From Actinomycetes bacterium (GTDB taxonomy: Bacteria > Actinomycetota > Actinomycetes > S36-B12 > UBA10799): a stretch of 55,487 bases of DNA. Within the stretch, counting starts at the first letter, position 1, and each line of letters starts with the position of its first letter. Location: contig JAKOZM010000275.1 of the NCBI GenBank assembly GCA_029779995.1, positions 1 through 55,487 on the forward strand. Direction: 5' to 3'. The translations under genes and the position numbers were made by a program. The notes under the pieces were generated by a model. It was given only the letters and a program-made list of their open reading frames with translations, was not told the origin of the DNA and ran no database searches. This document shows positions 43,120 to 51,326 of this stretch, in pieces.

Positions 43120-44096
43120 TTCTGGAACCTCGTGAGCAGGGCCGCCAGCACCACGACGATGCCTACGGCGAGCGGTTGGTAGAACTGCGACAGTCCAAGC
43201 AGGGTCAGCCCATTGACAAGGGCCGTCAGGAGGAGCGCTCCCATCACGGGTCCGATGATGGTTGCACGACCCCCGAACAGACTGACCCCGCCCAGGACCA
43301 CCGCGGCGACCGAGTTGAGCAGGAAGCTGGTGTTGCTCGCGGGCTCTGCAGCTCCGACGCGCGCCACCAGCAGGATCGCGGCCACCCCCGCGAGGACACC
43401 GCTGAGGGTGTACACCGCGATCTTGACGCGGGCGGTGCGCACTCCGACCGCCCGCGCGCTCTCCTCGGATCCGCCCGTGGCCAGAACATGCAGGCCGAAG
43501 CGGCTGTTGAAGAGCACGAAGTGCGCGACAACAGCCACGACAGCCGCGATGATGACTGACCAGTTGAAGGGACCGACACCGCTGGAGGCCAGCTTCAGCA
43601 TCACCTTGTTGAGCACGGTGATGGGCTTGCCGTCCGAGATGATCAGGGCCAGACCGGACGCCGCCGACAACGCACCGAGGGTGACGATGAAGTCGGTGAT
43701 CCGGCCTTTGGCGATGATGGTCCCGTTGATCAGGCCCACCGCCCCCGCCGCGGCCACACCAGCCACCATCGCCAACCAGATGTTGTCGGTCCCGGTGTAC
43801 ACCAGGCCCAAGACGATGGCACCCAAGGTCATGACGGACGCCATGGACAGATCGATGCCGGCGGTAGCGACGACGAAGGTTTGACCAACTGCCAGCACAA
43901 CCAGGATGGCGCTGGCCTGCAGCATCGCCTCGATGTTGCCACCCGACACGAAGGTCGGGTCCAGCACACCGAAGATGATGATGAGGGCGACCAAACCTAG
44001 TGGGGCTGCCAGTTCGGGCCACGGCGCCGAGGCGAGCCGGCTCCCTAGGCCGGCTTTCTCTTCAGCGTCGGTGACCGCGGGGGAAACAGTGGACAT
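43116..44096 (-). CDS. sugar ABC transporter permease (RbsC/FrcC family)
   Basis: A 326-residue permease with eight to ten helices of the BPD_transp_2 family. The EAA-like loop and the segment VVATAGIDLSMASVMTLGAI (about 75-94) are typical of ribose/xylose/fructose permeases. It pairs with the single-domain ATPase and the binding protein for a CUT2-type importer. It lies 6 nt after the binding-protein stop. Confidence 0.94.
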   Translation of the reverse strand: MSTVSPAVTDAEEKAGLGSRLASAPWPELAAPLGLVALIIIFGVLDPTFVSGGNIEAMLQASAILVVLAVGQTFVVATAGIDLSMASVMTLGAIVLGLVYTGTDNIWLAMVAGVAAAGAVGLINGTIIAKGRITDFIVTLGALSAASGLALIISDGKPITVLNKVMLKLASSGVGPFNWSVIIAAVVAVVAHFVLFNSRFGLHVLATGGSEESARAVGVRTARVKIAVYTLSGVLAGVAAILLVARVGAAEPASNTSFLLNSVAAVVLGGVSLFGGRATIIGPVMGALLLTALVNGLTLLGLSQFYQPLAVGIVVVLAALLTRFQK

Positions 44097-44102
44097 GTTT
44101 GA

Positions 44103-45141
44103 TCAGCTCCCGGACAGCGGGTTCTGGTACTCCTCGAACGGCGCGGGGAAGGCGGCGATGGCCTGTTCCGCGTTGTCCTTGGTCACCAGAGCCGTGGGCG
44201 ACTCGATATTGGTGGGGATCTCCTGCCCGGCCAGGACAGCTTCACACGCCTGCACACCGAGCGCGCCGATCTCGTACGGGTACTGCGCGACGGTGGCTGT
44301 CAGGTCACCCGCTGCGACGGACTTCAGCGCGTCCTCGTTGCCGTCGACACTGATCACCGCAATCTGGCCGGTCTTGCCCTCGTTGGCGACAGCGCGCGCG
44401 ATGCCGAGGCCCATGTCGTCATTGGCCGCGAAGAAGCCCTTGAGGTCCGGGTTGGCCTGCATGATGTCGGTCGCAGCCGTCAGCGCCTTCTGCCGCTCCC
44501 AGTCGGCAGCGGTCGTCTGGACGATCTCCAGCTTGCCGTCGACCGCGGCGGTGAAGCCGTCGAGACGGGCCTGGCTGGTCACGTCACCGGCGATGCCGCC
44601 GATCAGGGCGACCTGACCGCTGCTGACGGTCTCGACCATGTAGTCGCCGGCCTTGCCACCGGCGGCTTCGTTGTTGGTGCCGATGTAGGTCTTGGCGACG
44701 ACGTCGGCCTCCTTGGCGGCAGCCTCATCCAAGGGGCTATCGATGTTGACGATGGGCGTCCCCTCGGCAGCGACAGGCGCGAGCGCCTGCACCAGGTTGG
44801 TGCCCGAGATCGGGTTGATCACGAAGCAGTTGAAGTCCTGCTGCGCCATCGCGGTGAGCTTCTCAGCCTGGCCGGTCGTGTCGGTGATGCTGGTTGCAGC
44901 CTGCACGGTCACCTCGGCACCGGACTCCTGCGCCGATGCGTTGATGCCATCCTCCATGGCCTGGAAGAACGGATTGTCCAGTCCCTTGATGACCGCAGCG
45001 ATGTTGGCGGCGTCGCCGCCCGCGGACTCTGCCGGTGAGGCGGACGCCGTGCCCGCATCGTCACTGGAACTACTGCATCCGGTGAGCAGCAGGGCCCGCG
45101 ACTGCGAACCCACCCACCCACATACGTTTTCCCTTAATCAT
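44103..45141 (-). CDS. sugar-binding lipoprotein, ABC importer, with apparent frameshift in signal peptide
   Basis: A periplasmic-binding-protein-like lipoprotein (RbsB family) of about 340 residues. From the ATG at 45141, preceded 6 nt upstream by AGGAGG, the frame gives MIKGKRMWVGGFAVA; one base later, in another frame, it continues ALLLTGCSSSSDD with a perfect lipobox. Skipping one G in the GGG run near 45094-45098 joins the two into a textbook 22-residue lipoprotein signal. The mature domain (NPFFQAMEDGINASA, TNNEAAGGKAGDYM, VISVDGNEDALKSVAAGDL) is intact. As written, the intact downstream frame would have to start at a poor GTG at 45113. Confidence 0.85.
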
Positions 45142-45184
45142 TCTTCGCCTCCTTATTGGCTTGCACCAGACATTAATACTCCAT

Positions 45185-45226
45185 TTGATGCGTGTCAATA
45201 GACAGTTAAATTGCTATAGTCATTCC
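45185..45226 (+). promoter_or_regulatory. ROK-gene promoter (leaderless) with candidate operator
   Basis: TATAGT (45215-45220) lies 6 nt before the GTG at 45227 and 17 nt after GTGTCA (45192-45197). No ribosome site is present. The inverted repeat TTGATGCGTGTCAA (45185-45198) overlaps the -35 and is a candidate ROK-regulator site serving both divergent units. Confidence 0.6.
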
Positions 45227-46411
45227 GTGACCAACGAGACAGACGAGCTTTTCGCCGTCGACGAGGGGACTGTCGGATTGGTGCGTCTGGTACGCGGGGC
45301 AGACTCCCTGAGCCGCGCTGACATCGGGCAGCGGACCGGGTGGGCGCGGGTGACCGTCAATCAACGATTGGACCGCGCGGTCGAGGCGGGTCTACTGGTG
45401 GAGGTGGGAACCGCGTCCAGTGCCCGGGGCCGCCCGGCGGCGCGTTTCGCGCTCAACGCCAACCGGGCACAGATCCTGGTGGCGGACATCGGTGCATCGG
45501 GAATGCGACTGGCCGCGACCGACCTGCTGGGGACCGTCCTACGGCGCACTGATCATGCCATCCGGATCGCAGAGGGGCCGGACGTGGTGCTGCAACAGGT
45601 CAGCGACGGTTTGACGGCTCTGCGCGACGAGGAGCTCCCGCTGTGGGGAGTGGGGGTGTCGGTGCCCGGGCCGGTGGAGTTCGCGACCGGCACCGTCGTC
45701 AACCCGCCCATCATGACCGGGTGGGACGGCACCAATATCCCAGCCCGCCTGTCACAGTTCGGACCACTGATCTTCGTCGACAACGACGTCAATGCCATGG
45801 TGATTGGCGAGCGCGCGGCCAGTTACCCGGCTGTCGATGATCTCCTACTGATCAAGGTAGGTACCGGTATCGGTGCCGGCATCATCGCGACCGGTAGGAC
45901 TCTGCGGGGGGCGCAGGGCGCGGCCGGCGACATCGGTCACATCCGGGCCGACATAGCAGGCGCCGGCGAGCCTCCGCTATGCCGGTGCGGGCAGTTGGGA
46001 TGCGTGGAGGCCTATGCCGGCGGTTGGGCGATCCTGCGGGACATGGCCGCAGCCGGCCGTGACGTGCACACGGTCGATGATGTGGTGCTGGCCGTGCAGA
46101 ACGGCGATCCGGTGGCCACCCGGCTGGTCCGCGAGGCCGGGCGCACGCTGGGTGCCACGGTCGCCGATGCGGTGGGGCTGCTCAATCCGGCTGTGATCGT
46201 GCTCGCCGGCCAGTTGTCGAGCACTGGTGAACATCTGCTGGCCGGGATCCGGGAGCGCATCTACTCGCGGTCGCTGCCGTTGGCTATGCGCGATCTGCAC
46301 ATCGCCGCGAGTGACCTGCAGGGCGATTCCGGTGTCCGCGGTCTCGCCCATGGCGCACTCGACCGCCTTTTTGAGGCCCGGCACCTCAATCAGGCGCTGG
46401 CCGTCGGCTGA
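45227..46411 (+). CDS. ROK-family transcriptional regulator
   Basis: A 394-residue sugar-responsive repressor, XylR/NagC-like. An N-terminal winged helix (SLSRADIGQRTGWARVTVNQ, about 25-44) is followed by a ROK domain (IGASGMRLAATDLLG, VDNDVNAMVIGE). The zinc motif C-x-C-G-x2-G-C-x-E is present (CRCGQLGCVEAY). The phosphate loop is altered from active kinases, fitting a repressor. It is divergent from the sugar operon and likely controls it. Confidence 0.93.
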   Translation: MTNETDELFAVDEGTVGLVRLVRGADSLSRADIGQRTGWARVTVNQRLDRAVEAGLLVEVGTASSARGRPAARFALNANRAQILVADIGASGMRLAATDLLGTVLRRTDHAIRIAEGPDVVLQQVSDGLTALRDEELPLWGVGVSVPGPVEFATGTVVNPPIMTGWDGTNIPARLSQFGPLIFVDNDVNAMVIGERAASYPAVDDLLLIKVGTGIGAGIIATGRTLRGAQGAAGDIGHIRADIAGAGEPPLCRCGQLGCVEAYAGGWAILRDMAAAGRDVHTVDDVVLAVQNGDPVATRLVREAGRTLGATVADAVGLLNPAVIVLAGQLSSTGEHLLAGIRERIYSRSLPLAMRDLHIAASDLQGDSGVRGLAHGALDRLFEARHLNQALAVG

Positions 46412-46446
46412 GTGCCCCCTCCCATCCTGGCTGTCACACTGATGGC

Positions 46447-49056
46447 GTGGAGAACGAACTCACTCGCGAACTGCACCTGCTGGCCGGCGCACATGAGCAG
46501 GTTCTCCAGGAAGCTGGATTGCAGGCGATCGCCGAACAGGTGGCGGCCCTGCACGACGGGCGCCAGGTCGACCTCGCCGCGCTGCCTCTCGACGATGCGA
46601 TCCGGCTCGCCAACGCCCTGACCGTGCACCTGCATCTGGTCAATCTGGCCGACGAGCGGCACCGGGTGCGACTGCTCGATCTGCCCCACGCCCGCCCGGA
46701 CGCTGACGCTGGGGACGATCTCTGGCCGGCTGTCTCAGCGGCCGAGGGGGTCCGGGAGATGCTGGACCACCTGCGGATCCACCCCGTCCTCACGGCCCAT
46801 CCCACCGAAGCCAGGCGCCGGGCCATCGCCACCGCGCTGCGCAGGGTCAGCGAACAACTCCAGCGCCTGGAGAATCCGCGGCTCGGCCCGGAGGCCAAGG
46901 ATGTGGCCCGTCGCCGGCTGCTCGAAGAGGTCGAGCTGCTGCATCTCACCTCTGTGTTGCGCACGACACAGCCCGAACCGTTGGACGAGGTCCGCACCAT
47001 CATGACGGTCTTCGACCAGACGCTGATCCGCGCGGTACCGCGGTTGTACCGGGCCACCGAACGAGCCTTGATCGGTGAGGCCAGCGGAACTGTCCCGAGC
47101 CCGGTGCCGGCGTTCGTGCGGTTCGGCTCCTGGGTCGGTGGCGACCGCGACGGCAACCCCTTCGTGACTGCTGAAGTGACCCGGCGGACGGTGGCTGTGC
47201 AGTCCGAGCACGCGCTCACCGCTTTACAGGTCTCCGTCGAGCGGGTGGGCCGCACGCTGACCGCCGACCGCACCGACTCGCCCGGCTCGCGAGCGCTCAC
47301 CGAATCCCTGGAACGCGATGCGGTCGCGATGCCCGATGCGTTCGCCGAGATCAGTACGGGCTCTCCCGGGGAACCGCACCGGCAGAAGATGCTGGTGATC
47401 ACACAGCGGCTGCGGGCCACCCGCGCAGGCCGTGCGGAGCATTCCTACAGCGATGTGGAGGAACTGATCGCTGACCTGCGTCTGGTGCAGGACTCACTGG
47501 CTTCGGCAGGTGCCCGGCGGGCGGCGTTCGGTGAGCTGCAGCATGTCATCTGGTACGCGCAGACATTCGGCTTCCATCTGGCTGAGCTCGAAGTCCGCCA
47601 GCACTCCGAGGTGCACCGGGCAGCTCTGGCGGACCTCATCGGGCAGTTGCCCGACGCCCCGCCCGACGCCGCCGACGACGCGGCGTACCTGGACCACCTC
47701 GCCACGCAGGGCTGGCCGACTCATGTGGAAGCCCGCGAGCCGAAGACCCGGGAGGTTCTCGACACGCTGCGTGTCATGTCCTGGCTGCAGCAGCGCTGGG
47801 GGTCCGGGTGCTGTGGTCGCTACATCGTGTCGTTCTCCCACTCGCCGGCCAACCTGGTCGCCGTGCGTGCCCTGGCTCGGCTCGCCGTCGGGCAAGCGCC
47901 GCTGCGGTTGGATGTGGTGCCCTTGTTCGAAACCGGTGCCGACCTCGCTGCCGCCGGCACCGTGCTGGAGGAATGGCTCGGGTTGTCGTCCACGACCCAC
48001 TGGCTGGAGGGCACCGGACGGCAGGTCGAGGTCATGCTGGGTTACTCCGATTCAGCCAAGGATGTCGGGCCAACCGCGGCCACCCTGACGTTGGCGCAGG
48101 CGCAGACCGCAATGGTCGCCTGGGCGCGCGCCCACGACATCGAACTGACGATGTTCCACGGCCGGGGTGGTTCGCTGGGCCGTGGCGGCGGGCCCCTGCA
48201 CCGGGCGATCACCGCACAACCGCCGGGGTCGGTGGATGGCCGGTTGAAGGTGACCGAGCAGGGCGAGGTGGTGTTCGCCCGCTACGCCGACCCGACCATC
48301 GCCCAGCGACACCTCGAGCGCATCACCACGGCGGTGCTCCTCGCGAGCACGACGAAAGTTCAGCAGCGCAACGCCGTGGCCGCCGACAGGTTCGGGCAAC
48401 TGGGGCAACACCTCGCCCGAACCTCTCGGGCGTCGTATCGGGAGCTGGTCGAGATGCCGGGGTTCGCCGATGTCCTGGCCGAGGCGAGCCCGCTGGAGGA
48501 GATCGGCGACCTGCGCATGGGTTCGCGGCCGGTTCGCCGCAGTGCGGCCACGGCGGGCCGGGAGCTGTCGGACCTGCGAGCCATCCCGTGGGTCTTCGCG
48601 TGGTCACAGACCCGCGCCAACATCCCGGGGTGGTACGGGCTCGGAACGGCCCTGGCCGAGGTGGCAGACGTGGACCTGCTGCGGCAGGCGTACGCCGGTT
48701 GGCCCCTGTTCGCCTCGCTCATCGACATCGCGGAGATGAGCCTGGCCAAGAGCCACCGAGATCTGGCGGCCCACTTCCTGGCCTTGGGCGGCCGGCCCGA
48801 CATCGCCGACCGCATCCTGGGCGAGATGGACCTGACCATCTCGCAGGTGCTGACGGTGCTGGATCAGGACGAACTGCTGGAGCACAAGCAGGTGCTGGGC
48901 TCGGCGATTGCGCTGCGCGCCCCCTACGTCGACGCGCTGTCGCAGTTGCAGTTACGGGCGTTGACCCAGATGCGCGCCGGTGACCAGGAGGACTGGCGGC
49001 GGTTGCTGCTCCTGACCGTCAACGGGCTGGCGGCCGGGCTGCAGAACACCGGGTGA
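46447..49056 (+). CDS. ppc: phosphoenolpyruvate carboxylase
   Basis: Anaplerotic carboxylation of PEP to oxaloacetate. The 869-residue protein has the catalytic His in VLTAHPTEARRRAI (about 115), GGDRDGNPFVT, GYSDSAKDVGPTAATLTLAQ and FHGRGGSLGRGGGP (about 575), RAIPWVFAWSQTRANIPGWYG, and the C-terminal QNTG that closes the active site. It begins with GTG 35 nt after the ROK gene; CACACT lies about 6 nt before it, so it may have its own promoter. No other anaplerotic gene is near. Confidence 0.97.
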   Translation: MENELTRELHLLAGAHEQVLQEAGLQAIAEQVAALHDGRQVDLAALPLDDAIRLANALTVHLHLVNLADERHRVRLLDLPHARPDADAGDDLWPAVSAAEGVREMLDHLRIHPVLTAHPTEARRRAIATALRRVSEQLQRLENPRLGPEAKDVARRRLLEEVELLHLTSVLRTTQPEPLDEVRTIMTVFDQTLIRAVPRLYRATERALIGEASGTVPSPVPAFVRFGSWVGGDRDGNPFVTAEVTRRTVAVQSEHALTALQVSVERVGRTLTADRTDSPGSRALTESLERDAVAMPDAFAEISTGSPGEPHRQKMLVITQRLRATRAGRAEHSYSDVEELIADLRLVQDSLASAGARRAAFGELQHVIWYAQTFGFHLAELEVRQHSEVHRAALADLIGQLPDAPPDAADDAAYLDHLATQGWPTHVEAREPKTREVLDTLRVMSWLQQRWGSGCCGRYIVSFSHSPANLVAVRALARLAVGQAPLRLDVVPLFETGADLAAAGTVLEEWLGLSSTTHWLEGTGRQVEVMLGYSDSAKDVGPTAATLTLAQAQTAMVAWARAHDIELTMFHGRGGSLGRGGGPLHRAITAQPPGSVDGRLKVTEQGEVVFARYADPTIAQRHLERITTAVLLASTTKVQQRNAVAADRFGQLGQHLARTSRASYRELVEMPGFADVLAEASPLEEIGDLRMGSRPVRRSAATAGRELSDLRAIPWVFAWSQTRANIPGWYGLGTALAEVADVDLLRQAYAGWPLFASLIDIAEMSLAKSHRDLAAHFLALGGRPDIADRILGEMDLTISQVLTVLDQDELLEHKQVLGSAIALRAPYVDALSQLQLRALTQMRAGDQEDWRRLLLLTVNGLAAGLQNTG

Positions 49057-49227
49057 TTGCCGCCGTTATGGCGTGCCGACCTCCCAATTGGGCGGACGAA
49101 CGGATCCGTCAGCCCGGCAGCGTTGGGCAGAAGGTGCGAATTTCCCCGGCGTGTCGCAGCAACAACTGCCCAAACGCCGAGCCTGCGCGTCCACGCCCGT
49201 GCCCAACCAGATCAGGCGGCGTAACCG
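49057..49227. other. convergent gap with inverted repeats, possible terminator
   Basis: GCGTTGGGCAG (49120-49130) pairs with CTGCCCAAACGC (49166-49177) apart from one bulge. Short palindromes CCCAATTGGG (49083-49092) and ACGGATCCGT (49100-49109) precede it. Nothing coding is seen. Confidence 0.4.
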
Positions 49228-49539
49228 TCAGGCGAGGTCGCTGCCGTGAGTCGTCAGGGTGCCCGGGGCCGCCTCTACCAGGGTCTCGAAAGCACTCACG
49301 CGGTCGACGGCCGACAGCATCACCGGTGCTGCCGCAACCTTGGCGTCGAAGGTGCCGAACCCCCTTCGCATCGACCCGACATCACGCCAGGCCGTGAACA
49401 ACAACCAGGTGTCCGGGACGTCTGGGCTACGGGCGACCTGTCCGTGGACAAAACCCGGCGTGCCGGAGAGCACCTCGAGAAGCACGCGAGCGGGTTCGAG
49501 GAACTCCTCGCCCGCACGGTGCTCGGTCACGACGATCAC
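49228..49539 (-). CDS. ABM-domain (antibiotic biosynthesis monooxygenase-like) small protein
   Basis: A 103-residue ferredoxin-like-fold protein: IVVTEHRAGEEFLEP, then GTPGFVHGQV and WLLFTAWRDVGSMRRGF, the arrangement of ABM dimeric barrels. Members include heme-degrading and quinol oxygenases, many without known substrate. No cofactor-binding neighbour is present. The 171-bp gap to ppc has only inverted repeats. Confidence 0.8.
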   Translation of the reverse strand: MIVVTEHRAGEEFLEPARVLLEVLSGTPGFVHGQVARSPDVPDTWLLFTAWRDVGSMRRGFGTFDAKVAAAPVMLSAVDRVSAFETLVEAAPGTLTTHGSDLA

Positions 49540-49578
49540 GGTTTCAGCCTAGGGCAGGCCAGTGCACCCGGTGTGCCC

Positions 49579-50373
49579 ATGGCACCTACCCTGGAGGGCG
49601 TGCGCATCGCCCCTGGACATTGGAACACCGACGCCTGGTGGTGCTCCATGAAGGGGCATGTCGCCCCCGCCGCCACCGCCCGCTACCCGGGCCGGGAGCT
49701 GGCCCAAGACCTGCCGGACGGGACCCAACTGGCCAGGTGCCTGCGCTGCGATGCCTGGATCCGGACGGCTGTACCGAGCGTCACGGGCGACCCGGCAGAC
49801 CTCCCGACCCCCCTGCGCGGCAAGGCCCTCGACGAACTCGTAGTGATCCGTGCGATCAGCCTGGAACGCGGACTGCACGTGGTGTTCTTCCTGCTGCTGG
49901 GCCTGCTGCTCATACTCCTCGAGGTCGGGTTGCCCGCCCTGCAGCGCGACGCCCAACTCGTCCTACCCGTGCTGGATCAGACCCGCAGCGGGCAGCAACT
50001 GGCCTCCCGCTGGCTCAACGACCTGATCGCACTGGACGGCAACCACGTGTGGGTCCTGGCCCTCGTCGCATTGGCCTACGCCGCCCTGGAAGCGGTCGAG
50101 TGTATCTTCCTGTGGCGCGGCAAACGCTGGGCCGAGTATCTGACCGTGGTCGCCACCGCCGCCTTCCTGCCACTGGAGATCGTTGAACTCATCGACAAGG
50201 TCAGCGTGCTGAAGATCGTGGCGATGATCCTCAACCTGCTGATCCTGGCCTACCTCGTATGGACCAAACGGCTGTTCGGCGTCCGGGGTGGTTTCGGCCA
50301 ACTGGAGGCGGAACTGGCCCAGGATGTCAACTGGGCCCACCTGCACAGCAAGGCCCCCACCCTGACCGGCTAG
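49579..50373 (+). CDS. DUF2127-like membrane protein
   Basis: A membrane protein of about 264 residues. A soluble N-terminus (about 1-90) carries CLRCDAW, a small Cys-x2-Cys site that could bind zinc, and is followed by a core with helices at about 101-122, 155-180, 190-210 and 218-240, the DUF2127 arrangement. Function unknown. The start is uncertain: ATG at 49579 or GTG at 49600. It is divergent from the ABM gene and overlaps the convergent SHOCT gene by 4 nt. Confidence 0.65.
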   Translation: MAPTLEGVRIAPGHWNTDAWWCSMKGHVAPAATARYPGRELAQDLPDGTQLARCLRCDAWIRTAVPSVTGDPADLPTPLRGKALDELVVIRAISLERGLHVVFFLLLGLLLILLEVGLPALQRDAQLVLPVLDQTRSGQQLASRWLNDLIALDGNHVWVLALVALAYAALEAVECIFLWRGKRWAEYLTVVATAAFLPLEIVELIDKVSVLKIVAMILNLLILAYLVWTKRLFGVRGGFGQLEAELAQDVNWAHLHSKAPTLTG

Positions 50374-50669
50374 CCGAGCAACTTCGCCTTCTGCGCGGCG
50401 AACTCCTCATCGGTGAGAATGCCCTGCTCGTGCAGCGCTCCTAGTTGTTTGAGCTGCTCGATCTTGTCATCCATACTCGGCGCCGCCGGGGCAGCGGGTG
50501 CCGGGGCAGGCGCGGGCTGGGCGTACTGCTGCGGTTGTTGCTGTTGCTGCTGCTCCTCCGCCTTGCGTTCCCAGCGGCCGTATTGGCGCCGCGATACCCC
50601 GTTGGATACAGCGGTGGCCGTTCCGGCGATCACTGCGGTGCGGGCAACTCCACGAAGCAAACCGGGCAT
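50370..50669 (-). CDS. SHOCT-domain protein with poly-Gln/Pro-Ala linker
   Basis: A 99-residue protein. The N-terminal helix (GVARTAVIAGTATAVSNGVS) is followed by a QQQQQQ run and a Pro/Ala-rich linker, then a C-terminal SHOCT domain (DKIEQLKQLGALHEQGILTDEEF, about 67-89), a short oligomerisation or interaction module. Its start overlaps the DUF6325 stop (TGATG), so the two are translated together. Confidence 0.88.
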   Translation of the reverse strand: MPGLLRGVARTAVIAGTATAVSNGVSRRQYGRWERKAEEQQQQQQPQQYAQPAPAPAPAAPAAPSMDDKIEQLKQLGALHEQGILTDEEFAAQKAKLLG

Positions 50670-51106
50670 CAGGCGTTCTCCTCTTCCTCAAGTGCGGCCA
50701 GCAGGGCGTTGACGGGAATCCGGCCGCTGGCGATCATCTGCGCGCCGGCCTTGCGCAGTGCGGTGGCGAACGGCGCAGCCCAGGTGTTCTCGTAGACCAG
50801 CACCGCCCCGATCGCGCCAGGAGTCATGATGGCGCCGACCTCGGCAAGATCCTCGTCATCGAGCATTCCCGTAGCGGCCCCCTCGAACACGGCAAGCTCC
50901 CCTGCTTGCGCGAGTTGATCCATCCCCAGCACTGCCACGTCACCATCGGTGCTCTTGGCCAGAATCGCCACATCAAGAATGCGCACGATGCCGCGGTCGA
51001 CCAGGTCGATGAGATGGGGCAGCGCCGCCCCGGTCGGCTGGCTGTTCGCGTATTCGATGACCAGGTAGTCGATCGGACCCATTTGAACGTCGTCGGTCTC
51101 GGTCAT
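50669..51106 (-). CDS. DUF6325-like small protein
   Basis: A 145-residue acidic protein. The conserved pattern is GPIDYLVIEYANSQP, HLIDLVDRGIVRILD and GAIGAVLVYENTWAAPFA, the layout of DUF6325/DUF1269-related proteins that occur next to SHOCT genes in actinobacteria. Function unknown. GGAGAA precedes the ATG at 51106. It has one gene downstream, the SHOCT gene. Confidence 0.75.
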   Translation of the reverse strand: MTETDDVQMGPIDYLVIEYANSQPTGAALPHLIDLVDRGIVRILDVAILAKSTDGDVAVLGMDQLAQAGELAVFEGAATGMLDDEDLAEVGAIMTPGAIGAVLVYENTWAAPFATALRKAGAQMIASGRIPVNALLAALEEEENA

Positions 51107-51326
51107 ACGTTCTCCTTTCCTCGCTTGTGATCGTAAGGCCCCATCCTGCGCTACTCCTCCCCCAACACGGGCGATGCAACCCCCGCTCGCACGCCGCCAT
51201 ACTTCGGTCCATGCCGATGACCGGATTCCTGGCCACGCTGCGCGGGGCAGCGCAGTCATCGACCCTGCCGGTCGGCCTCCCCCTGGGATCCGCCACGGCC
51301 ACTTCCAACCCGCCCAAGGAGTCCGC

